DNA of 64,000 nucleotides from assembly GCA_900470445.1 (NCBI GenBank), contig UCAU01000026.1:1-64000 (forward strand). The letters run 5' to 3'. This stretch comes from Hyphomicrobiales bacterium. GTDB lineage: Bacteria > Pseudomonadota > Alphaproteobacteria > Rhizobiales > Devosiaceae. A model generated the notes under the pieces. The model worked only from the letters and a program-made list of their open reading frames with translations. It did no database searches and was not told the DNA's origin. This document shows, piece by piece, positions 36,066-46,543 of this stretch. A program made the position numbers and the translations under genes. Within the stretch, counting starts at the first letter, position 1; each line of letters starts with the position of its first letter.

Positions 36066-36869
36066 ATGGACCAGCACGAGCTGATCGCGGCGGTTAAACA
36101 AGCAATGACCGGCAAGGAGGCCATTCGTGGCCTCTTTCTGGCTGGCAGCTACGGAAGGGGAACGGCGGACGCCTGGAGCGATGTCGATCTGGTCGCGCTG
36201 GCCGAGCCGGAATATCATGCCGCAATTGCTGCCGATTGGCGGCAGACGCTGGATGCAATCACCCCCATCGTATTCTGGCAGGAATTGCCGCGCGGTGGCC
36301 TGCTGCTCAATGCCGTGTCCGAAGAGTGGCTGCGCTGCGACTTCAATATCGTGGCCCCTGACAATTTCGGTCGGCGGGCCAAAAACACGGTAAAGCCGCT
36401 GGTCGATCGCGACGGGCGCTATGACAGCTTGCCCGATACATTGCCGCCCAAGCAGCCGGACGTTGGCACTGTCAAATATCTCATCCACGAATTCATTCGC
36501 ATGCTGGGGCTGATGCCCGTCGGCGCCGGCCGGGGCGAATATGTCACCATGGTGCTCGGCGTCGGCATGATGCGCGACCACCTGACGGCGCTGCTGATGC
36601 AGGACGTGACCAATCCCGATCCCGGCGGCATGCTGCATCAATCGACACTGCTCTCGGCCGAGGACATGACCCTGCTCAAGTCCCTGCCCTATCCCAAGCC
36701 GGAGCGTGAGGCGGTGATCGCAGCCAATTTCGCGATAGCGCGGGAATTCATGCCGCGCGCTCGGGCCATGGCCAAGCGGCTGGATATTGCGTGGCCGGAG
36801 GCGTTCGAGGCGGCGACGCGCAAGCGGCTGGCGGCGACGCTGGGGGATGAGGCCGGGCGGGGCTGGTAA
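36066..36869 (+). CDS. Nucleotidyltransferase-fold protein (ANT/MNT type)
   Basis: A 267-residue protein. FLAGSYGRGTADAWSDVDLV (about 25-44) is the GS-x10-DxD signature of the polymerase-beta nucleotidyltransferase fold; the third acidic residue may be the Asp in LRCDFNIVAP (about 92). A C-terminal helical domain follows, as in aminoglycoside and other small-molecule nucleotidyltransferases. The substrate is unknown; resistance or toxin-antitoxin roles are possible. The ATG at 36066 follows GGAGAGGAC. It converges on ftsA with a gap of four bases. Confidence 0.78.
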   Translation: MDQHELIAAVKQAMTGKEAIRGLFLAGSYGRGTADAWSDVDLVALAEPEYHAAIAADWRQTLDAITPIVFWQELPRGGLLLNAVSEEWLRCDFNIVAPDNFGRRAKNTVKPLVDRDGRYDSLPDTLPPKQPDVGTVKYLIHEFIRMLGLMPVGAGRGEYVTMVLGVGMMRDHLTALLMQDVTNPDPGGMLHQSTLLSAEDMTLLKSLPYPKPEREAVIAANFAIAREFMPRARAMAKRLDIAWPEAFEAATRKRLAATLGDEAGRGW

Positions 36870-36873
36870 GCCC

Positions 36874-38187
36874 CTAAAAGCTCGTCCGCAGCCAATATCC
36901 CACGCGGGCGAAATAGCCATCGGTGCCGGTGAGTTTGCGGCTGCCGCGCGGCTCGGCATATTCCTGGGAGCAGACCTGGGGATAGACCAGCATGCCGGCG
37001 ACGGTGGCAAAGGCGGCGCCCTTGGCCATTTCGGGCAGGCCGGCAATGCCCATGGGGCGGCCATTGCGGACGTTGCGGGCGAGGATGCGGCGGGCAACTT
37101 CGGGCAGGCCGGTCATTTCGCTGGCGCCGCCGGTCAGCACGAAGCGGCGGCCACAGACATCCATCATGCCGGTGGCCTGCATGCGATCGCGAATGGCGGT
37201 GAGGATTTCCTCGATGCGCGGGCGCATGATGCGGGTCAGCACCGAACGGGCCACCTGCCCCGGCGCTTCGTCATGGGTGGCTCCCACCGGCTGGATCGCG
37301 ATCATGTCGCGCTCGTCGGCCTGGCCGGGCAATACGGAGCCATAGAAGGTCTTGAGGCGCTCGGCATCGGCAACGCTGACGGACAGCTGGCGGGCGATGT
37401 CGAGGGTCAGATGATGGCCGCCAATGGCGATGGCATCGGCATAGACCAGGTGGCCGTCGTTGAAGACGGAAACGGTGGTGGTCGCGCCGCCGAAATCGAC
37501 GCAGGCGACGCCAAGCTGGGCTTCGTCATCGACCAGCGTGGCCAGGCCCGAGGCGTAGGGGGTGGCGATCAGGGCTTCGATCTGCAGGTGGCAGCGATGC
37601 AGCACCAGTTCGAGATTGCGCATGGCCAAGGTTTCCGAGCTGACCACAGCGACATCGACGCCCAGCTTTTCGCCCACCATGCCCTTGGGATCGCGAATGC
37701 CCTTCTGGCCATCCAATGCGTAACCGATGGGTAACGCGTGAATGATCGAGCGCTCGGGACGGACCGAGCGTTCGTTGACGGCGCGCAGCACGCGGTGAAT
37801 GTCGGCTTTTTCGACTTCCAGACCATCCAGCGACACGGCGGCCGAGAAGGTTTCCGAGCCAAGGCGCCCGGCGGTGACGTTGACGATGACGCTTTCGAGC
37901 GTCAGACCCGCAGCGCGTTCGGCCATGCCGACCACGGAGCGAATGGCGTGTTCGGCCTTTTCGATATCGGTGACGACGCCGCTCTTGACGCCGGTGGAGG
38001 GGCCATAGCCGAAGCCGATAACCTCGACCTGATGCGAGCGGCCGCGCAGGGCCTTGCCCTCGGCACGCGGGGTGAGCCGGGCGATGACACAGCAAATCTT
38101 GGTCGAGCCGATATCGAGCACCGCGACCAGCGTGGTCTTGCCGGGTTGAACGGGCCGCAGACGGGAGGTCATGGCGTCGGTCATCAT
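36874..38187 (-). CDS. ftsA: Cell division protein FtsA
   Basis: Actin-like ATPase that anchors FtsZ to the membrane and recruits later division proteins. The 437-residue product has the phosphate-1 motif LDIGSTKICCVIA (about 24-36), GVACVDFGGATTTVSVF (phosphate 2, near 210) and FVLTGGASEMTGL (adenosine motif, near 345). The C-terminal RVGYWLRTSF is the membrane-targeting amphipathic helix. The ATG at 38187 overlaps the ftsQ stop by four bases. Downstream, instead of ftsZ, a plus-strand gene ends four bases away. Confidence 0.95.
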   Translation of the reverse strand: MMTDAMTSRLRPVQPGKTTLVAVLDIGSTKICCVIARLTPRAEGKALRGRSHQVEVIGFGYGPSTGVKSGVVTDIEKAEHAIRSVVGMAERAAGLTLESVIVNVTAGRLGSETFSAAVSLDGLEVEKADIHRVLRAVNERSVRPERSIIHALPIGYALDGQKGIRDPKGMVGEKLGVDVAVVSSETLAMRNLELVLHRCHLQIEALIATPYASGLATLVDDEAQLGVACVDFGGATTTVSVFNDGHLVYADAIAIGGHHLTLDIARQLSVSVADAERLKTFYGSVLPGQADERDMIAIQPVGATHDEAPGQVARSVLTRIMRPRIEEILTAIRDRMQATGMMDVCGRRFVLTGGASEMTGLPEVARRILARNVRNGRPMGIAGLPEMAKGAAFATVAGMLVYPQVCSQEYAEPRGSRKLTGTDGYFARVGYWLRTSF

Positions 38188-39068
38188 CGCTTTTTGGTTT
38201 CTTCTACGGCAGGTGTGGTCGGGCGGAGGGCGACGAGATTGTCGACGCGCAGGTCGATCATGGTGATGTCGCGATCGAGCAATTTGTAATCGGCTTCGTA
38301 CATGGCGAGCTTGCGCAAAGCCTGGGCGACGCCCAGTTCCGGCAGCTGCACGCGCAGGCCGGTGTCGTAAATCATGTCCCAGCGGCGATCCGCGATGCGG
38401 GAGAGGGCCAAGAGGCCAGTCTTGAGGCCGGGGAATTGATCGAGCGCGCGGATCATCACCAAGGCGTCGTCGGCAGCGCCATCGCCGATGACCAGCGGCA
38501 GGTCGCCATAGGCGCCCTTGTCCTCGCCGATCTGCTCGCCCTGCCCATCGACCACAAAGGTCACGCCATCGACGCGCCAACGGGCAATGGGGGTCTTTTC
38601 GGTGATGGTGACCAGCACATCGCCGGGATAATTCTTGCGCACATTGACGGTCTCGACCGAGGGGAGTTCGGCAATGCGCTGGCGGGCGGCTTCAACGTCG
38701 AAGCTAACCGTGGAGGTTTTGGGCTGCACGCCCAGGGCATCGAAAATGTCCTGTTCGCTGGTCAGTGACTGGCCGGTGATGGAAATCTCGCCAATGGCAA
38801 AACCGGCATCGGCGAATTCGCCCTGCGCAATGCCGCCCAGCGCGGAGACGCCCATGCCCAGCGGTTCACGGATCTGATAGATGACGCCGATGACGGCTAG
38901 CAGCGCAATGGCCGAGCAGGTGCGCACGATGGCCTTGCGGTGCAGCACCCAGGCGCGGCCGAAATTGTTGATGAGCTTGCGCCGCGGAGAGCGGACAGGA
39001 ACAGGCAATGCACGGGGATTAACGATCCGCGCGCCAGCGAGAAAAGCCTCGCTTTTTACCTGTTGCAA
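38184..39068 (-). CDS. ftsQ: Cell division protein FtsQ
   Basis: Bitopic divisome scaffold linking FtsA side to FtsB/L/W/I. The 294-residue product has a cytoplasmic N-terminus (1-45), one membrane helix (about 48-66), a POTRA domain (about 92-160, [16 protein letters not shown]) and the C-terminal beta domain ([16 protein letters not shown]). The start is TTG with GGAGG seven bases upstream, which fixes it. It overlaps the ddl 3' end by 13 bases. Confidence 0.93.
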   Translation of the reverse strand: MQQVKSEAFLAGARIVNPRALPVPVRSPRRKLINNFGRAWVLHRKAIVRTCSAIALLAVIGVIYQIREPLGMGVSALGGIAQGEFADAGFAIGEISITGQSLTSEQDIFDALGVQPKTSTVSFDVEAARQRIAELPSVETVNVRKNYPGDVLVTITEKTPIARWRVDGVTFVVDGQGEQIGEDKGAYGDLPLVIGDGAADDALVMIRALDQFPGLKTGLLALSRIADRRWDMIYDTGLRVQLPELGVAQALRKLAMYEADYKLLDRDITMIDLRVDNLVALRPTTPAVEETKKR

Positions 39069-39976
39069 CTCGCGTCCTCCACCATCCAGGAGACCAGATC
39101 TTCAAACGAATGCCCGGCATATTTGGCCTGCTCGGGCACCAGGGATGTCTCGGTCATGCCCGGCTGGGTATTGATTTCGAGACAGACCAGTTCGCCATCT
39201 TCGCCCACCGCGTCATTGTAGCGGAAGTCCGTCCGCGTCACGCCCCGGCAGCCAAAGGCCGCATGTGCGGCAAGGCTCAGTTTTTGCACTTTGTCGTAAA
39301 TTTTCGGTTTCAGCTGCGCGGGAATAATGTGAACCGAGCCGCCTTTGGCGTATTTGGCTTCGTAATTGTAGAAGCTCAGCTCGGTGACGATCTCGGTGAC
39401 ACCCAAAGCCACATCGCCCATCACCGCACAGGTCAGCTCGCGCCCGGGAATATAGCGTTCGACCATGACCTCTTCGCCCGAATTCCAGCTCTCACCCAGG
39501 ATTTCCTGCGGCGGCTGATTGGCACCCTGCTTGACGATGTGGACGCCGAAGCTCGAGCCATCGGCAATCGGCTTGATGACATAGGGCGTTGCCATGGCGT
39601 GGCTGCGCGCCGCTTCCGCCCGGGGCACTATGACATGGTCGGTGACCGGCAGGCCCGCGGCCTTGAGCACGATCTTGGCCTGGTGCTTGTCCATGGCCAA
39701 AGCCGAGGCCAGCACGCCCGAATGGGTATAGGGCAGTTGGATCAGTTCGAGAAAACCCTGGATCATCCCGCTTTCGCCGAACGGGCCATGCAGCGCGTTG
39801 AAGGCCACGTCGGGCTTCAGATCAGCCAGCACATTGGCAATGTCGCGGCCGACATCGACTTCGGTAACGCGATAGCCGGCGCGACGGAGCGCCGCGGCGC
39901 ATTCGGTGCCCGAGCTCAGCGATACCTGGCGTTCATTGGACCATCCGCCCATCAGGACGGCGACGTGTTTGGTCAT
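39056..39976 (-). CDS. ddl: D-alanine--D-alanine ligase
   Basis: Makes the D-Ala-D-Ala dipeptide for MurF. The 306-residue ATP-grasp enzyme has [15 protein letters not shown] (9-23), [16 protein letters not shown] (57-73), the ATP-grasp [13 protein letters not shown] (near 135) and [14 protein letters not shown] (near 277). All substrate and Mg ligands look intact. Sits between murB and ftsQ in the standard order. Confidence 0.96.
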   Translation of the reverse strand: MTKHVAVLMGGWSNERQVSLSSGTECAAALRRAGYRVTEVDVGRDIANVLADLKPDVAFNALHGPFGESGMIQGFLELIQLPYTHSGVLASALAMDKHQAKIVLKAAGLPVTDHVIVPRAEAARSHAMATPYVIKPIADGSSFGVHIVKQGANQPPQEILGESWNSGEEVMVERYIPGRELTCAVMGDVALGVTEIVTELSFYNYEAKYAKGGSVHIIPAQLKPKIYDKVQKLSLAAHAAFGCRGVTRTDFRYNDAVGEDGELVCLEINTQPGMTETSLVPEQAKYAGHSFEDLVSWMVEDASCNR

Positions 39977-40012
39977 GGGGAAGTCCGATCGGGATTGGTC
40001 AGGGTGAAACGC

Positions 40013-40990
40013 CTAAACGGCGCCAGTGAAAACATCGCCATCGAGGAACTCGCGCACCTCGCGGCCGGGCTCGAAATGGCCCATGCGGCGGATTTCCCAT
40101 TTGAGCTCGATGCCCGAATGCGCCCGTACCTTGTTGCGCACGGTCTCGCCCAGGGTTTCGATGTCATGGGCACTGGCATTGTCGATATTGAGCAAGAAAT
40201 TGGCGTGTAATTCGCTCATCTGCGCGCCGCCTATGGTCAGGCCCCTGCCCCCGGCCGCGTCGATCAGCTTCCAGCTCGAATGCCCTTCGGGATTCTTGAA
40301 GGTGGAGCCGCCCGTCTTGGCCTTGGTGGGCTGGCTGGATTCGCGCTTCTCGGTGATTTCGCGCATGCGCGAAAGGATATCTTCGCGCTCGCCGGCAAAG
40401 CCCTGATAGACGGCGGAGGTGAACACCGCGCCGCGCGGGCCGTTCGACTTGCGGTAGAGATAGCCCATATCGGCATTGGTGAGAGTGATGATCTCGCCCT
40501 GCCGGGTCACGGCACGCAGCTCGACCATGCGGTCGCGCGTTTCGGTGCCGTAGCAGCCCGCATTCATATAAAGCGCGCCGCCAATCCCGCCGGGAATGCC
40601 GCGATAAAAACTCAGCCCATCAATGCCGGCTTCGGCAGCGGCCGTGGCCACCTTGACGTCGGGCAACGAGGTGCCGACGCGGATCTTGTGGTCATCGAGG
40701 ATTTCGACCTGGCCGAAGGCCTTGCCGGAGAGCTTGATGACCACGCCATCAATGCCGCCATCACGGATCAACAGGTTCGAGCCCAGCCCGATCACGGTCA
40801 TGCGGATATCGGCGGGCAGGTGCTTGAGGAAATAGGCGAGGTCTTCCTCGTCGGCCGGGGTGAAGAACAGCTGGGCCGGGCCGCCGACGCGGAACCAGGT
40901 GACTTCGCTCAACAGCTGGTTGGGAACCAGCCGGCCGCGAACCCCGGCGATCCAGGGCTGGAACTGGGGGATGAGGTCGGGATAGCTCAC
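40013..40990 (-). CDS. murB: UDP-N-acetylenolpyruvoylglucosamine reductase
   Basis: FAD enzyme that reduces the enolpyruvyl group to lactyl, giving UDP-MurNAc. The 325-residue product has [14 protein letters not shown] (FAD contacts, near 64), [16 protein letters not shown] (near 116) and the catalytic Ser in [12 protein letters not shown] (near 226). The GTG start at 40990 is favoured because AAGGA lies six bases upstream and it overlaps the murC stop as GTGA. A start at 41071 would lie deep in murC. Confidence 0.95.
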   Translation of the reverse strand: MSYPDLIPQFQPWIAGVRGRLVPNQLLSEVTWFRVGGPAQLFFTPADEEDLAYFLKHLPADIRMTVIGLGSNLLIRDGGIDGVVIKLSGKAFGQVEILDDHKIRVGTSLPDVKVATAAAEAGIDGLSFYRGIPGGIGGALYMNAGCYGTETRDRMVELRAVTRQGEIITLTNADMGYLYRKSNGPRGAVFTSAVYQGFAGEREDILSRMREITEKRESSQPTKAKTGGSTFKNPEGHSSWKLIDAAGGRGLTIGGAQMSELHANFLLNIDNASAHDIETLGETVRNKVRAHSGIELKWEIRRMGHFEPGREVREFLDGDVFTGAV

Positions 40991-42405
40991 TGCACGTCCT
41001 TTCCCAAAAGCGTGGCCAATTCGCCCGGCAAGGCGGTGGCCCATTGGGTGATATTGCCGGCGCCCAGGCACACGACATAATCGCCATCTGCCGCCCGGCC
41101 GGCTATCAGCTCAGCCAGGTCTTCAGAGCGGTCGAGCACGCGGGCGTCGCGGTGGCCGCGGGCGCGGATGCGGTTGACCAACTCGTCATTGGTCACGCCG
41201 GGAATGGGCTGCTCGCCAGCGGCATAGACCGGGGCGACGATGACGGTATCGGCATCGTTGAAGCAGGCGGCGAAATCGTCGAACAGGTCATGCAACCGGC
41301 TATAGCGATGCGGCTGCACCACGGCGACCACGTCGCGCTTGGTGGATTGGCGGGCGGCGCGCAAGACGGCGGCGATTTCCACCGGGTGGTGGCCATAATC
41401 GTCGATGACGGTAATGCCGCCGACCATACCGGTCTTGGTGAAGCGGCGCTTGACCCCGGTAAAGCCCTTAAGGCCCTTGCGAATAGCTTCGGCGGGCACA
41501 TGCAGCTGATCGGCTACGGCAATGGCAGCGGTGGCATTGAGCGCGTTGTGAACGCCCGGCATGGGCAATTGCAGCCCATCGATGCGCAGCTGGGTGAGGC
41601 GGATACGGTCGCGGATTTCGACGGCGAAATGGCTGACGCCATCGATGGTTTCAAGATCAACCAGCCGCACATCGGCCTGCGGATTGCGGCCATAGGTGAT
41701 GACGCGGCGATCCTTGATCTGGCCGACCAGCGCCTGCACTTCGGGGTGGTCGAGGCACATCACGGCAAAGCCGTAGAAGGGCACGTTCTCGACAAAATTG
41801 TGGAAGGCCTGCTTGACGCCCTCGAAGTCATGATAGTGATCAAGGTGCTCGGGATCGATATTGGTGACCACGACCACATCGGCCGGCAGCTTGACGAACG
41901 TGCCGTCGCTTTCGTCGGCCTCCACCACCATCCACTCGCCCTCGCCCAGGCGCGCATTGGTGCCATAGGCATTGATGATGCCGCCATTGATGACGGTGGG
42001 ATCAAGATCGCCGGCATCGAGCAGGGTCGCGACCAGCGTGGTCGTCGTGGTCTTGCCATGCGTGCCGCCAATGGCGATGGCGTTTTTGAAACGCATGATT
42101 TCGGCCAGCATTTCGGCGCGGCGCACCACGGGCAGCGCGCGGGCGCGGGCAGCGACCAGCTCGGGATTGTCTTTCTTGATGGCCGAGGACACGACGACAA
42201 CGGCCGCTTCACCGAGATTTTCGGCCTTTTGGCCGATCTCGATGCGGATGCCCATGTCGCGCAAGCGCTGCACATTGGGATTGGCAGCGGCGTCGGAGCC
42301 CTGCACCACATAGCCCTGATTGTGCAGGATTTCGGCAATGCCGCTCATGCCGATGCCGCCGATCCCCACAAAGTGGACCGGGCCGATATTGCGGGGCATT
42401 TTCAT
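40987..42405 (-). CDS. murC: UDP-N-acetylmuramate--L-alanine ligase
   Basis: Adds the first stem-peptide residue to UDP-MurNAc. The 472-residue product has the N-terminal Rossmann motif [14 protein letters not shown] (about 11-24), ATP loop [11 protein letters not shown] (near 112) and DDYGHHP (near 340). The ATG at 42405 overlaps the murG stop by four bases and is followed by ATG at codon 3; the longer frame reads into murG and is not coding. Confidence 0.96.
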   Translation of the reverse strand: MKMPRNIGPVHFVGIGGIGMSGIAEILHNQGYVVQGSDAAANPNVQRLRDMGIRIEIGQKAENLGEAAVVVVSSAIKKDNPELVAARARALPVVRRAEMLAEIMRFKNAIAIGGTHGKTTTTTLVATLLDAGDLDPTVINGGIINAYGTNARLGEGEWMVVEADESDGTFVKLPADVVVVTNIDPEHLDHYHDFEGVKQAFHNFVENVPFYGFAVMCLDHPEVQALVGQIKDRRVITYGRNPQADVRLVDLETIDGVSHFAVEIRDRIRLTQLRIDGLQLPMPGVHNALNATAAIAVADQLHVPAEAIRKGLKGFTGVKRRFTKTGMVGGITVIDDYGHHPVEIAAVLRAARQSTKRDVVAVVQPHRYSRLHDLFDDFAACFNDADTVIVAPVYAAGEQPIPGVTNDELVNRIRARGHRDARVLDRSEDLAELIAGRAADGDYVVCLGAGNITQWATALPGELATLLGKDVQ

Positions 42406-43517
42406 GAGACTTGTTCCATTTCCGTAGTGCCCTTCCCGGCGAGAGTCTCGGCGATATCCGCCAGCTTCTCGACGGCGCGGGGCTGGCCCAGCGCACGGGC
42501 GGCGGCGGCGGCCTTGGTGAGCGTCGCCGGGTCGGTGATGAGATTGGTGAGGCGAGTGCCTAGCGATTGCGGCGACAGCGTGGCCTGCTCGGCAATCCAG
42601 CCGGCGCCGGCATTGTCGACAACCAGGGCATTGTTTTTCTGGTCGGCATCCAGCGCACCGGGCAGCGGCACCAGGATCGACGGGCGTCCGATGACGCAAA
42701 GCTCGGTAATGGTCGAAGCGCCCGAGCGGCCGATGACCAGATGGCTCTTGGCGATCCGCTCCGGCAGGTCGCCGAAGAATGGCGCCAGTTCGACATTGAC
42801 CTTGGCCTGTCGATAAACTTCGGCAACGCGATCGAGGTCCTCGGCGCGGCATTGCTGCACGATGCGCAGGCGCTGGCGGATCGGCTCGGGAATAAGCGCG
42901 ATAGCGGCCGGCACGATGTCGGACAATGCCTTGGCGCCCTGGCTGCCACCGAAGACCACCAGATGAATGGGCCCGTTTTCGTCAAGCGCCGGATAGGGCA
43001 TGCCGGCCAGCACGCGCACACGATCGCGCACCGGGTTACCGGTGACGCGCCTTTCGATTTTCAGCGTGTCGGCGAACTTGGTTTCGGCAAAGCTCAGCGC
43101 CAGCACATCGGCAAAGCGGCCCAGCGCCCGATTGGCCCGCCCCATCACCGCGTTCTGTTCATGCAGAATACCCGGAACACCCAGGAGGCTCGCCGCAACG
43201 AAAGGCGGGAAGGTGGGATAGCCGCCAAAGCCGATCACCGCATCGGGTCGGCTTTTGCGCAGCTTGCCCATGGCGACGGCGATGCCGCCCAGGATTTTGA
43301 ACCCGCCGGCGACGAATTTGATCGGGTTGCTGAGCGAGGGCGTGGCCGAGGGCACGATATGGACCTGCGTGGCCGGAAAATCCGCGCCATAGCTTTCCAC
43401 GCGATGATCGGTCATCAGCTCGACCAGATGCCCGCGCCGCGTCAATTCCTGGGCCAGCGCCATGGCCGGGAAGAGATGCCCACCCGTGCCACCCGCCATG
43501 AGGATGAACTTCTTCAT
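42402..43517 (-). CDS. murG: Lipid II synthase MurG
   Basis: Membrane-associated glycosyltransferase that adds GlcNAc to lipid I. The 371-residue GT-B protein has [11 protein letters not shown] (8-18), [10 protein letters not shown] near 95, [12 protein letters not shown] near 118, [11 protein letters not shown] near 190 and the donor-site [12 protein letters not shown] near 260. Overlaps ftsW and murC by four bases each, so the run is translationally coupled. Confidence 0.96.
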   Translation of the reverse strand: MKKFILMAGGTGGHLFPAMALAQELTRRGHLVELMTDHRVESYGADFPATQVHIVPSATPSLSNPIKFVAGGFKILGGIAVAMGKLRKSRPDAVIGFGGYPTFPPFVAASLLGVPGILHEQNAVMGRANRALGRFADVLALSFAETKFADTLKIERRVTGNPVRDRVRVLAGMPYPALDENGPIHLVVFGGSQGAKALSDIVPAAIALIPEPIRQRLRIVQQCRAEDLDRVAEVYRQAKVNVELAPFFGDLPERIAKSHLVIGRSGASTITELCVIGRPSILVPLPGALDADQKNNALVVDNAGAGWIAEQATLSPQSLGTRLTNLITDPATLTKAAAAARALGQPRAVEKLADIAETLAGKGTTEMEQVS

Positions 43518-44677
43518 TCAGCTGGTGCCAATGCGCTCTTGTAGACGGGCAGACCTGTGACCATTCGCTCCTCGGGCTTGGTGCGCGTGAGGGCCAGCAT
43601 CAGCCCCATGCCGAAGGCAATCGCGATCATCGACGTACCGCCATAGCTCACGAATGGCAATGTCATGCCCTTGGGGGGAATAAGGTTGAGATTCACCGCC
43701 AGATTGATGCCCGACTGCATGGCGAACTGGATGGCCAGGGTCGAGGACGCCAGGCGCGCAAAGAGGCTGGTCTGGCGTTGCGCACCCATCATGGCGCGGA
43801 TGACGATGAAGGCGATGAGCGTCACCAGCACCATGCAGAAGATGATGCCGAATTCGCCGGCGGCGGCCGAGAAGACATAGTCGGCATGCGCGTCGGGGAT
43901 GAGCTTTTTAGCGATGGATTCACCCGGGCCACGGCCGAACCAGCCGCCTTCGAGCAGCGACTGTAGCGCGCGGTCGATCTGGTAGGTATTGCCGCCGCCC
44001 TCGGGGTTGAGGAAGGTATCGATGCGCCGCGACACGTGCGGGAACAGCAGATAGGCCCCACCCAGCAGGCCACCGGCGCCCGCCGCCAGGCCGAAGATGA
44101 TCCACCACGAAATGCCGGAAATGAACAGCAGCGTCGCCCAGGTCGCCAGCACCAGCGCCGTTTGCCCGATATCGGGCTGCAGCAGAAGCGCGGCGACGAT
44201 GGAGAACATGACCATGGTGGCGAGGATTTTGCCGGGCACATTCTTGTGCACCATGGATTCCGAGAACAGCCACGCGCCCAGCACGGCAAAGGCCGGTTTG
44301 ACGAATTCGGATGGCTGCACCGATTGGCCGGCGAACGATATCCAACGCCGCGCGCCCTTGACCTCGGTGCCGAAGCGCAAAGTGGCCCAGAGCAGGACGA
44401 GGCTGACGACCAGCGTAACCAGCGCAGCGACACGCGCCTGGCGGTGGTTCATCAGGGACGTGCCGATCAGCACCGGCAGGGCCAGCAGGCAGAACATGGC
44501 GTGGCGGATGATGAAGAACCAGGGCGATAGCCCGATGCGCTCGGCCACCGGGGGACTGGCGGCGAAGCTGAGCACCATGCCGCAGGTCATCAGCAGGATC
44601 AGCGCGCCGAGCAGTTCGCGGTCGATCGACCACCACCATTCGGCCAAAGGGGTCTTTTCTGCGCGGGAAAACATCAT
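43514..44677 (-). CDS. ftsW: Lipid II polymerase/flippase FtsW
   Basis: SEDS-family septal glycosyltransferase. The 387-residue product has about ten membrane helices, the WISFAGQSVQPSEFVKPAF segment (near 125) with SEFVKPA motif, the large periplasmic loop with GRGPGESIAKKLIPDAHADYVFSA (only partly quoted in motifs) and C-terminal PFVSYGGTSMIAI. In most relatives murD would precede it; here the next upstream minus-strand gene encodes a DUF4394 protein after a terminator, so ftsW must use a promoter in the 148-base gap. Confidence 0.95.
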   Translation of the reverse strand: MMFSRAEKTPLAEWWWSIDRELLGALILLMTCGMVLSFAASPPVAERIGLSPWFFIIRHAMFCLLALPVLIGTSLMNHRQARVAALVTLVVSLVLLWATLRFGTEVKGARRWISFAGQSVQPSEFVKPAFAVLGAWLFSESMVHKNVPGKILATMVMFSIVAALLLQPDIGQTALVLATWATLLFISGISWWIIFGLAAGAGGLLGGAYLLFPHVSRRIDTFLNPEGGGNTYQIDRALQSLLEGGWFGRGPGESIAKKLIPDAHADYVFSAAAGEFGIIFCMVLVTLIAFIVIRAMMGAQRQTSLFARLASSTLAIQFAMQSGINLAVNLNLIPPKGMTLPFVSYGGTSMIAIAFGMGLMLALTRTKPEERMVTGLPVYKSALAPAE

Positions 44678-44779
44678 GGGCGAGCCGGTTCAGCCGGCCT
44701 CCTGACAGATAAAATTCGTTTCGAATTGTATCTCGCCGATGGTTACCGATTTCCCACCGCTTTTGCGTTTTGCGAATCG

Positions 44780-44817
44780 AAAAGCAAAGGGCCGGAGGCT
44801 TACGCTCCCGGCCCTTT
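44780..44817 (-). terminator. Intrinsic terminator of the DUF4394 gene
   Basis: AAAGGGCCGG (44786-44795) pairs with CCGGCCCTTT (44808-44817), followed on the minus strand by GCTTTTCG. It isolates the inserted module from ftsW. Confidence 0.85.
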
Positions 44818-44824
44818 GACGGTG

Positions 44825-45616
44825 CTATTGCAGGATAGCGATGTCGGTCAGCGAGCCTTCGATGCCCTCGATGGCGCCAACGGAGGTGGCAGCGCCGGTT
44901 TCGAGGTCGACAGTGTGGAGCGCGTTGTCCACGACGAGGTAGGCGGTGTTGACCAGGTCGGCCGTCGCGGCAATGTCGAAGGCATAGCTGGTGCCGCCCT
45001 CGATACCGAGCTTGCCGATGGCGGCCAGGGTGCCATCATTGGGCTTGGTCTGCTGGATCAGCGCAACACTGGTCGCGTCGATATCGAACATCTTGGTGGC
45101 TTCGGGCTTGCCGACCGAGTTGGTATAGGCCGCCGCAACGATTGCCGGGGCCTCGCCGGCATGCATGTCGGCGTCTTCATAGGCGAGTTTGCCATCGACC
45201 GTGACCATGCCGTCATCTGGATTGACGCGGAAATTGGTACCATCGGCGCCCATCAGGCGCAGGCGGTCGGCCATGGGATTGAAATCGACGATGGCGCCTT
45301 CAAAGCTTGGCAGCTTTTCCGATAGGGGGAAGGTGACGGTGGCAGCCCCCGATGCCGTATCGATGGTGACGATCTCGCCGGCGGTCGACACACCATAGAG
45401 CTTCTTGTCGGCGGGACGAACATCGATGCCGGCCAGGCCGTCGACGCCGGTAACCGCCACCGTGCCACTGACGGCCCGGGTTTCGGTATCGAACATCACC
45501 AGCGTCTTGCCACCGGCCAGGCCGACGGCGGGCGCCGCGCTTACGGCAGCAGCAGATGCGGTGAGGATGGTGGCGGCAAGCAGACTATGCAGGGAAATCC
45601 GGGACAGTGCGATCAT
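44825..45616 (-). CDS. Secreted DUF4394 protein
   Basis: A 263-residue protein with a signal peptide (1-27). The rest reads as beta-propeller-like repeats: VDGLAGIDVRPADKKLYGVS, GAIVDFNPMADRLRLMGADG, FRVNPDDGMVTVDGKLAY, AAAYTNSVGKPEATKMFDID. These match DUF4394, an envelope or extracellular family of unknown role. It is divergent from the ECF sigma gene and has its own terminator, so it is probably the regulon target of that sigma factor; that link is inferred from position. Confidence 0.82.
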   Translation of the reverse strand: MIALSRISLHSLLAATILTASAAAVSAAPAVGLAGGKTLVMFDTETRAVSGTVAVTGVDGLAGIDVRPADKKLYGVSTAGEIVTIDTASGAATVTFPLSEKLPSFEGAIVDFNPMADRLRLMGADGTNFRVNPDDGMVTVDGKLAYEDADMHAGEAPAIVAAAYTNSVGKPEATKMFDIDATSVALIQQTKPNDGTLAAIGKLGIEGGTSYAFDIAATADLVNTAYLVVDNALHTVDLETGAATSVGAIEGIEGSLTDIAILQ

Positions 45617-45769
45617 GGGAACGTCTCCTCGTTTCTGGGCGCCTTGATGCGCCGGTTACGGAGGGACTACCCGCCGCAGCATGCGTCTGGATGCAGCGGC
45701 GCGAAATTTTCTTGTGCCGCATCCAAAAGGGCTGGCCGCGTGTAATCGACATGGAAGGGGAATTCCCCC

Positions 45770-46543
45770 ATGTTGCTGCTCATGCCCGATGCGACCAATG
45801 CCGATGACCTGATGCGCCGCATCGCCAAGGGCGACAAAGCGGCGCTGGCCGACCTGTTCTCCGCCGAAGCCGGCCGGCTGATCGGCATTGCCCTGCGCAT
45901 CCTGCGGCGGCGGGACCTGGCCGAGGAAGCCGTGCAGGAAACCTTTATCGTGGCATGGCGGCGGGCTGACCAGTTCGACCCGGCACGGGGCTCGGCGCAA
46001 GGCTGGCTCACCACGATCACCCGCAATCGGGCACTCAACATGCTGCGCGATGGCGCGCGCATGGAATATCACGACGGGGACGTATTGGCGGATATGGGCG
46101 ACCGCAGCGCCGAAGCGATGGCGGCATTCGAGGCATTGGCGGACCGCGACGCGCTCAAGCATTGCCTGGGCCAATTGGACGAGCCCAAACGCCGGGCGAT
46201 CCTGTTGTGCTACGTCACCGGCCTCAACCATGGTGAGGCGGCCGCGACTATGAATGCCCCGCTGGGTACGCTCAAAGCCTGGATACGGCGGGGCACCATT
46301 GCCCTGCAGGAGTGCCTGTCATGTATCAGGACCAGATGGCACGGGCCGGACGCTATGTGCTGGGACTGCTCGAAGGAGCAGAGCTTGCGGCATTCGAGGC
46401 GGAGTTGGCGCGAGACGCGAAACTGCGGGCTGCGGTGGATCGGCTGCAGAACAGTTTCAGTGCGCTTGACGATACGGCGAGGCCGGAGACGGCTAGTGCC
46501 GAACTCTGGTCAGCTATCGAAAGGCGATTGGATGAACCGGTGA
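45770..46543 (+). CDS. ECF sigma factor with run-on C-terminal tail
   Basis: Residues 1-184 are a complete ECF sigma factor: region 2 (DLFSAEAGRLIGIALRILRR, EEAVQETFIVAW, WLTTITRNRALNMLRD) and region 4 (LDEPKRRAILLCYVTGLNHG, ending [19 protein letters not shown]). At codon 185, where relatives end, the frame reads TGT (Cys) and continues for 73 more residues, Arg- and Cys-rich and unlike any domain, across 223 bases of the anti-sigma gene. The anti-sigma ATG at 46321 overlaps that codon as ATGT, so an ancestral ATGA stop/start overlap seems to have been lost by one base change. AAGGGG precedes the start. Confidence 0.85.
   Translation: MLLLMPDATNADDLMRRIAKGDKAALADLFSAEAGRLIGIALRILRRRDLAEEAVQETFIVAWRRADQFDPARGSAQGWLTTITRNRALNMLRDGARMEYHDGDVLADMGDRSAEAMAAFEALADRDALKHCLGQLDEPKRRAILLCYVTGLNHGEAAATMNAPLGTLKAWIRRGTIALQECLSCIRTRWHGPDAMCWDCSKEQSLRHSRRSWRETRNCGLRWIGCRTVSVRLTIRRGRRRLVPNSGQLSKGDWMNR

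Noticed and set aside
45617-45769. Canonical GGAAC/CGTT-type ECF promoter between DUF4394 and the sigma gene
   Set aside because: No convincing pair with 16-17-base spacing was found on either strand.
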